Assembly (NCBI GenBank): GCA_019638475.1
Contig: JAHBTR010000004.1
Coordinates: forward strand, 124,001-188,000
DNA length: 64,000 nt
Source of the DNA: Chitinophagaceae bacterium
Lineage (GTDB): Bacteria > Bacteroidota > Bacteroidia > Chitinophagales > Chitinophagaceae
Direction of reading: 5' to 3'
Position numbers and translations under genes: made by a program
Notes under the pieces: model-generated
Told to the model about the DNA's origin: nothing
Database searches by the model: none
Seen by the model: only the letters and a program-made list of their open reading frames with translations
Shown here: one piece after another, positions 62,828 to 64,000 of the stretch
Layout: each line of letters starts with the position of its first letter
Position numbering within the stretch: position 1 is the stretch's first letter

Positions 62828-64000
62828 CTAATCTTCTTTTAAATAATTGGCAATAATAGTAGCTCGGTTAATACCAATAATTGCAGCAAGTTCTTCTACA
62901 CTTTTAGAACGAATATTTTTGACAGATTTGAAAGTATGTAGCAGTTGCAAAACAGTTTGTTTGCCTATACCTTTTATATTTTCTAATTCATTTTTAAAAG
63001 TGCCTTTAGAACGTTTGTTTCTGTGAAAGGTAATACCAAATCTGTGTACTTCATCTCTTATAAATCTAATTAGTTTAAGGCTATTGCTATTCCAAGGTAG
63101 GGTAATGGGTTCGGTGTCTTTATGAAAAAATATTTGTTCTTCATTTTTGGCTAAACCTACAACAGTAATTCTATTATTTAATGCTAAGGTTGTTATACTT
63201 TCCATTGCTGCACTAAGTTGTCCTTTACCTCCATCTATAATAATAAGTTGAGGTAAGTCTTTTTCTTCATCTAATAATCTTTTATAACGGCGATACACTA
63301 CTTCTTTCATGGTAGCAAAGTCATTAATACCTTGTACTGTTTTTACATTAAATTTTCTGTACTCATTTTTATAAGGTATGCCTTCTTTAAAACAAACCAT
63401 AGCACTAACAGGATAACTACCTTGAAAATTAGAGTTGTCAAAACATTCTATGTGTACTGGTAATTCTTGAAGGCTTAAAAACTGCTGCAATTCATACAGC
63501 ACTTTCTTTTTTTCTGCATTGGTTTTTCCTTCTAAATGCAGTATTTTTTTCTTTTGTAATGCTTGTTTAAAATAATTTACATTTTTTAAAGAAAGGTCTA
63601 ATAGTTGTTTTTTATCTCCTGCTTTTGGAACAATAATAGAAAGCAATAAATCAGGATAAGCTATTTTAAAGGGTACAATTATTTCGGTTGAGATACTATT
63701 AAAATCTTCTCTTAAACGTGCAATGGCATAGCTTAATACTTCTTCATCGCTTTGTTCTAAAGGTATGGTAAGTTGTATGGTATGTGTTTGTACAATAGTG
63801 CCATTTTGAACCATTAAATAATTTACATAAGCCGATTCTTTTTCTCTTAATATTGAAAATACATCAATATTGGATAAATGCTTACCTACAATAACAGATT
63901 TGGCTTGGTATTTTTTTAAATCATCTATTTTATGTTTAATAATAGCTGCTTGTTCATATTCCATATTGGCAGCTTTTAAAGCCATTTCTTTTTTTAAGTG
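62828..64000 (-). CDS. uvrC: Excinuclease ABC subunit C, C-terminal part
   Basis: 391 codons of a gene that continues past the right edge (the frame is open to base 64000). It begins inside the UVR motif (EMALKAANMEYEQAAIIKHKI) that contacts UvrB. Then comes the RNase H-like endonuclease domain (PVHIECFDNSNFQGSYPVSAMV, LIIIDGGKGQLSAA, GLAKNEEQIFF, RDEVHRFGITFHR). Tandem HhH motifs end it (NIKGIGKQTVLQLLHTFKSV, VEELAAIIGI). UvrC makes both incisions in nucleotide excision repair. Its likely terminator was separated from it by the second PIN insertion. Confidence 0.96.
   Translation of the reverse strand, partial: HLKKEMALKAANMEYEQAAIIKHKIDDLKKYQAKSVIVGKHLSNIDVFSILREKESAYVNYLMVQNGTIVQTHTIQLTIPLEQSDEEVLSYAIARLREDFNSISTEIIVPFKIAYPDLLLSIIVPKAGDKKQLLDLSLKNVNYFKQALQKKKILHLEGKTNAEKKKVLYELQQFLSLQELPVHIECFDNSNFQGSYPVSAMVCFKEGIPYKNEYRKFNVKTVQGINDFATMKEVVYRRYKRLLDEEKDLPQLIIIDGGKGQLSAAMESITTLALNNRITVVGLAKNEEQIFFHKDTEPITLPWNSNSLKLIRFIRDEVHRFGITFHRNKRSKGTFKNELENIKGIGKQTVLQLLHTFKSVKNIRSKSVEELAAIIGINRATIIANYLKED

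Overview
The window comes from the chromosome of an AT-rich member of the Bacteroidota, most likely the Chitinophagaceae/Chitinophagales. The evidence is a G+C content of roughly 30 percent by eye, no Shine-Dalgarno sequences ahead of the genes, several promoters with the Bacteroidota -7 box TAnnTTTG, a gliding/type IX secretion lipoprotein (GldD), a PorE-like outer-membrane-associated protein, and family-typical forms of HscA, LolA, QueE, YifB and alanine dehydrogenase. This placement is inferred from gene content and not from a marker-gene tree.

Region 1 (1-13078) is a surface polysaccharide (O-antigen or capsule) locus read entirely on the plus strand: the end of a Wzx flippase, a Wzy/EpsG-like polymerase, three glycosyltransferases, and nucleotide-sugar enzymes for GDP-fucose (gmd, fcl), UDP-uronate epimerisation and dTDP-6-deoxyhexoses (rfbB, rfbC, rfbA), closed by a clear hairpin terminator. 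No rmlD is present. A PIN-type toxin-antitoxin pair interrupts the operon at the 3' end of a glycosyltransferase gene. It sits between 56-bp direct repeats that carry that gene's end.

Region 2 (13171-24163) is a long minus-strand block: RDD protein, DsbD with a detached DsbD N-terminal domain protein, PurQ, TerC, DedA, DUF808, proline dehydrogenase, a D-glucuronyl C5-epimerase-like protein and two poorly known envelope proteins. Region 3 (24385-36538) holds HscA, a YggS-type PLP protein, AIM24 protein, acyl-CoA synthetase, RpiB, TatC, a class D beta-lactamase-like lipoprotein, an AAA_14/DUF4143 ATPase framed by two mirror-image 37-nt hairpins, Kbl and YifB.

Region 4 (36668-49594) holds FolD-QueE (overlapping), the PorE-like protein, DprA, a TPR histidine kinase next to GldD, alanine dehydrogenase, HutH, tRNA-Arg(TCT) with its terminator, a lipid A acyltransferase-like protein, ribosomal protein S16, and a decayed membrane-protein gene with two stops and a frameshift.

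Region 5 (49769-64000) holds an AraC regulator, a two-unit degenerate CRISPR-like array (47-nt repeats, 30-nt spacer), YjdM, a GlmU-like enzyme, TpiA, RadC, a polytopic membrane protein, a 201-bp MITE-like element, an AhpD-like protein, a sodium:solute symporter, a thioesterase, LolA, an ABC-F protein, an ECF sigma factor, a second PIN toxin module bracketed by 27-bp direct repeats, and the 3' part of uvrC.

Most of the window is ordinary core genome. The items most worth a second look are small insertions between core genes: two PIN modules each bracketed by direct repeats, the hairpin-framed ATPase gene, the CRISPR-like remnant and the MITE-like element. No cas, integrase or transposase gene is visible.
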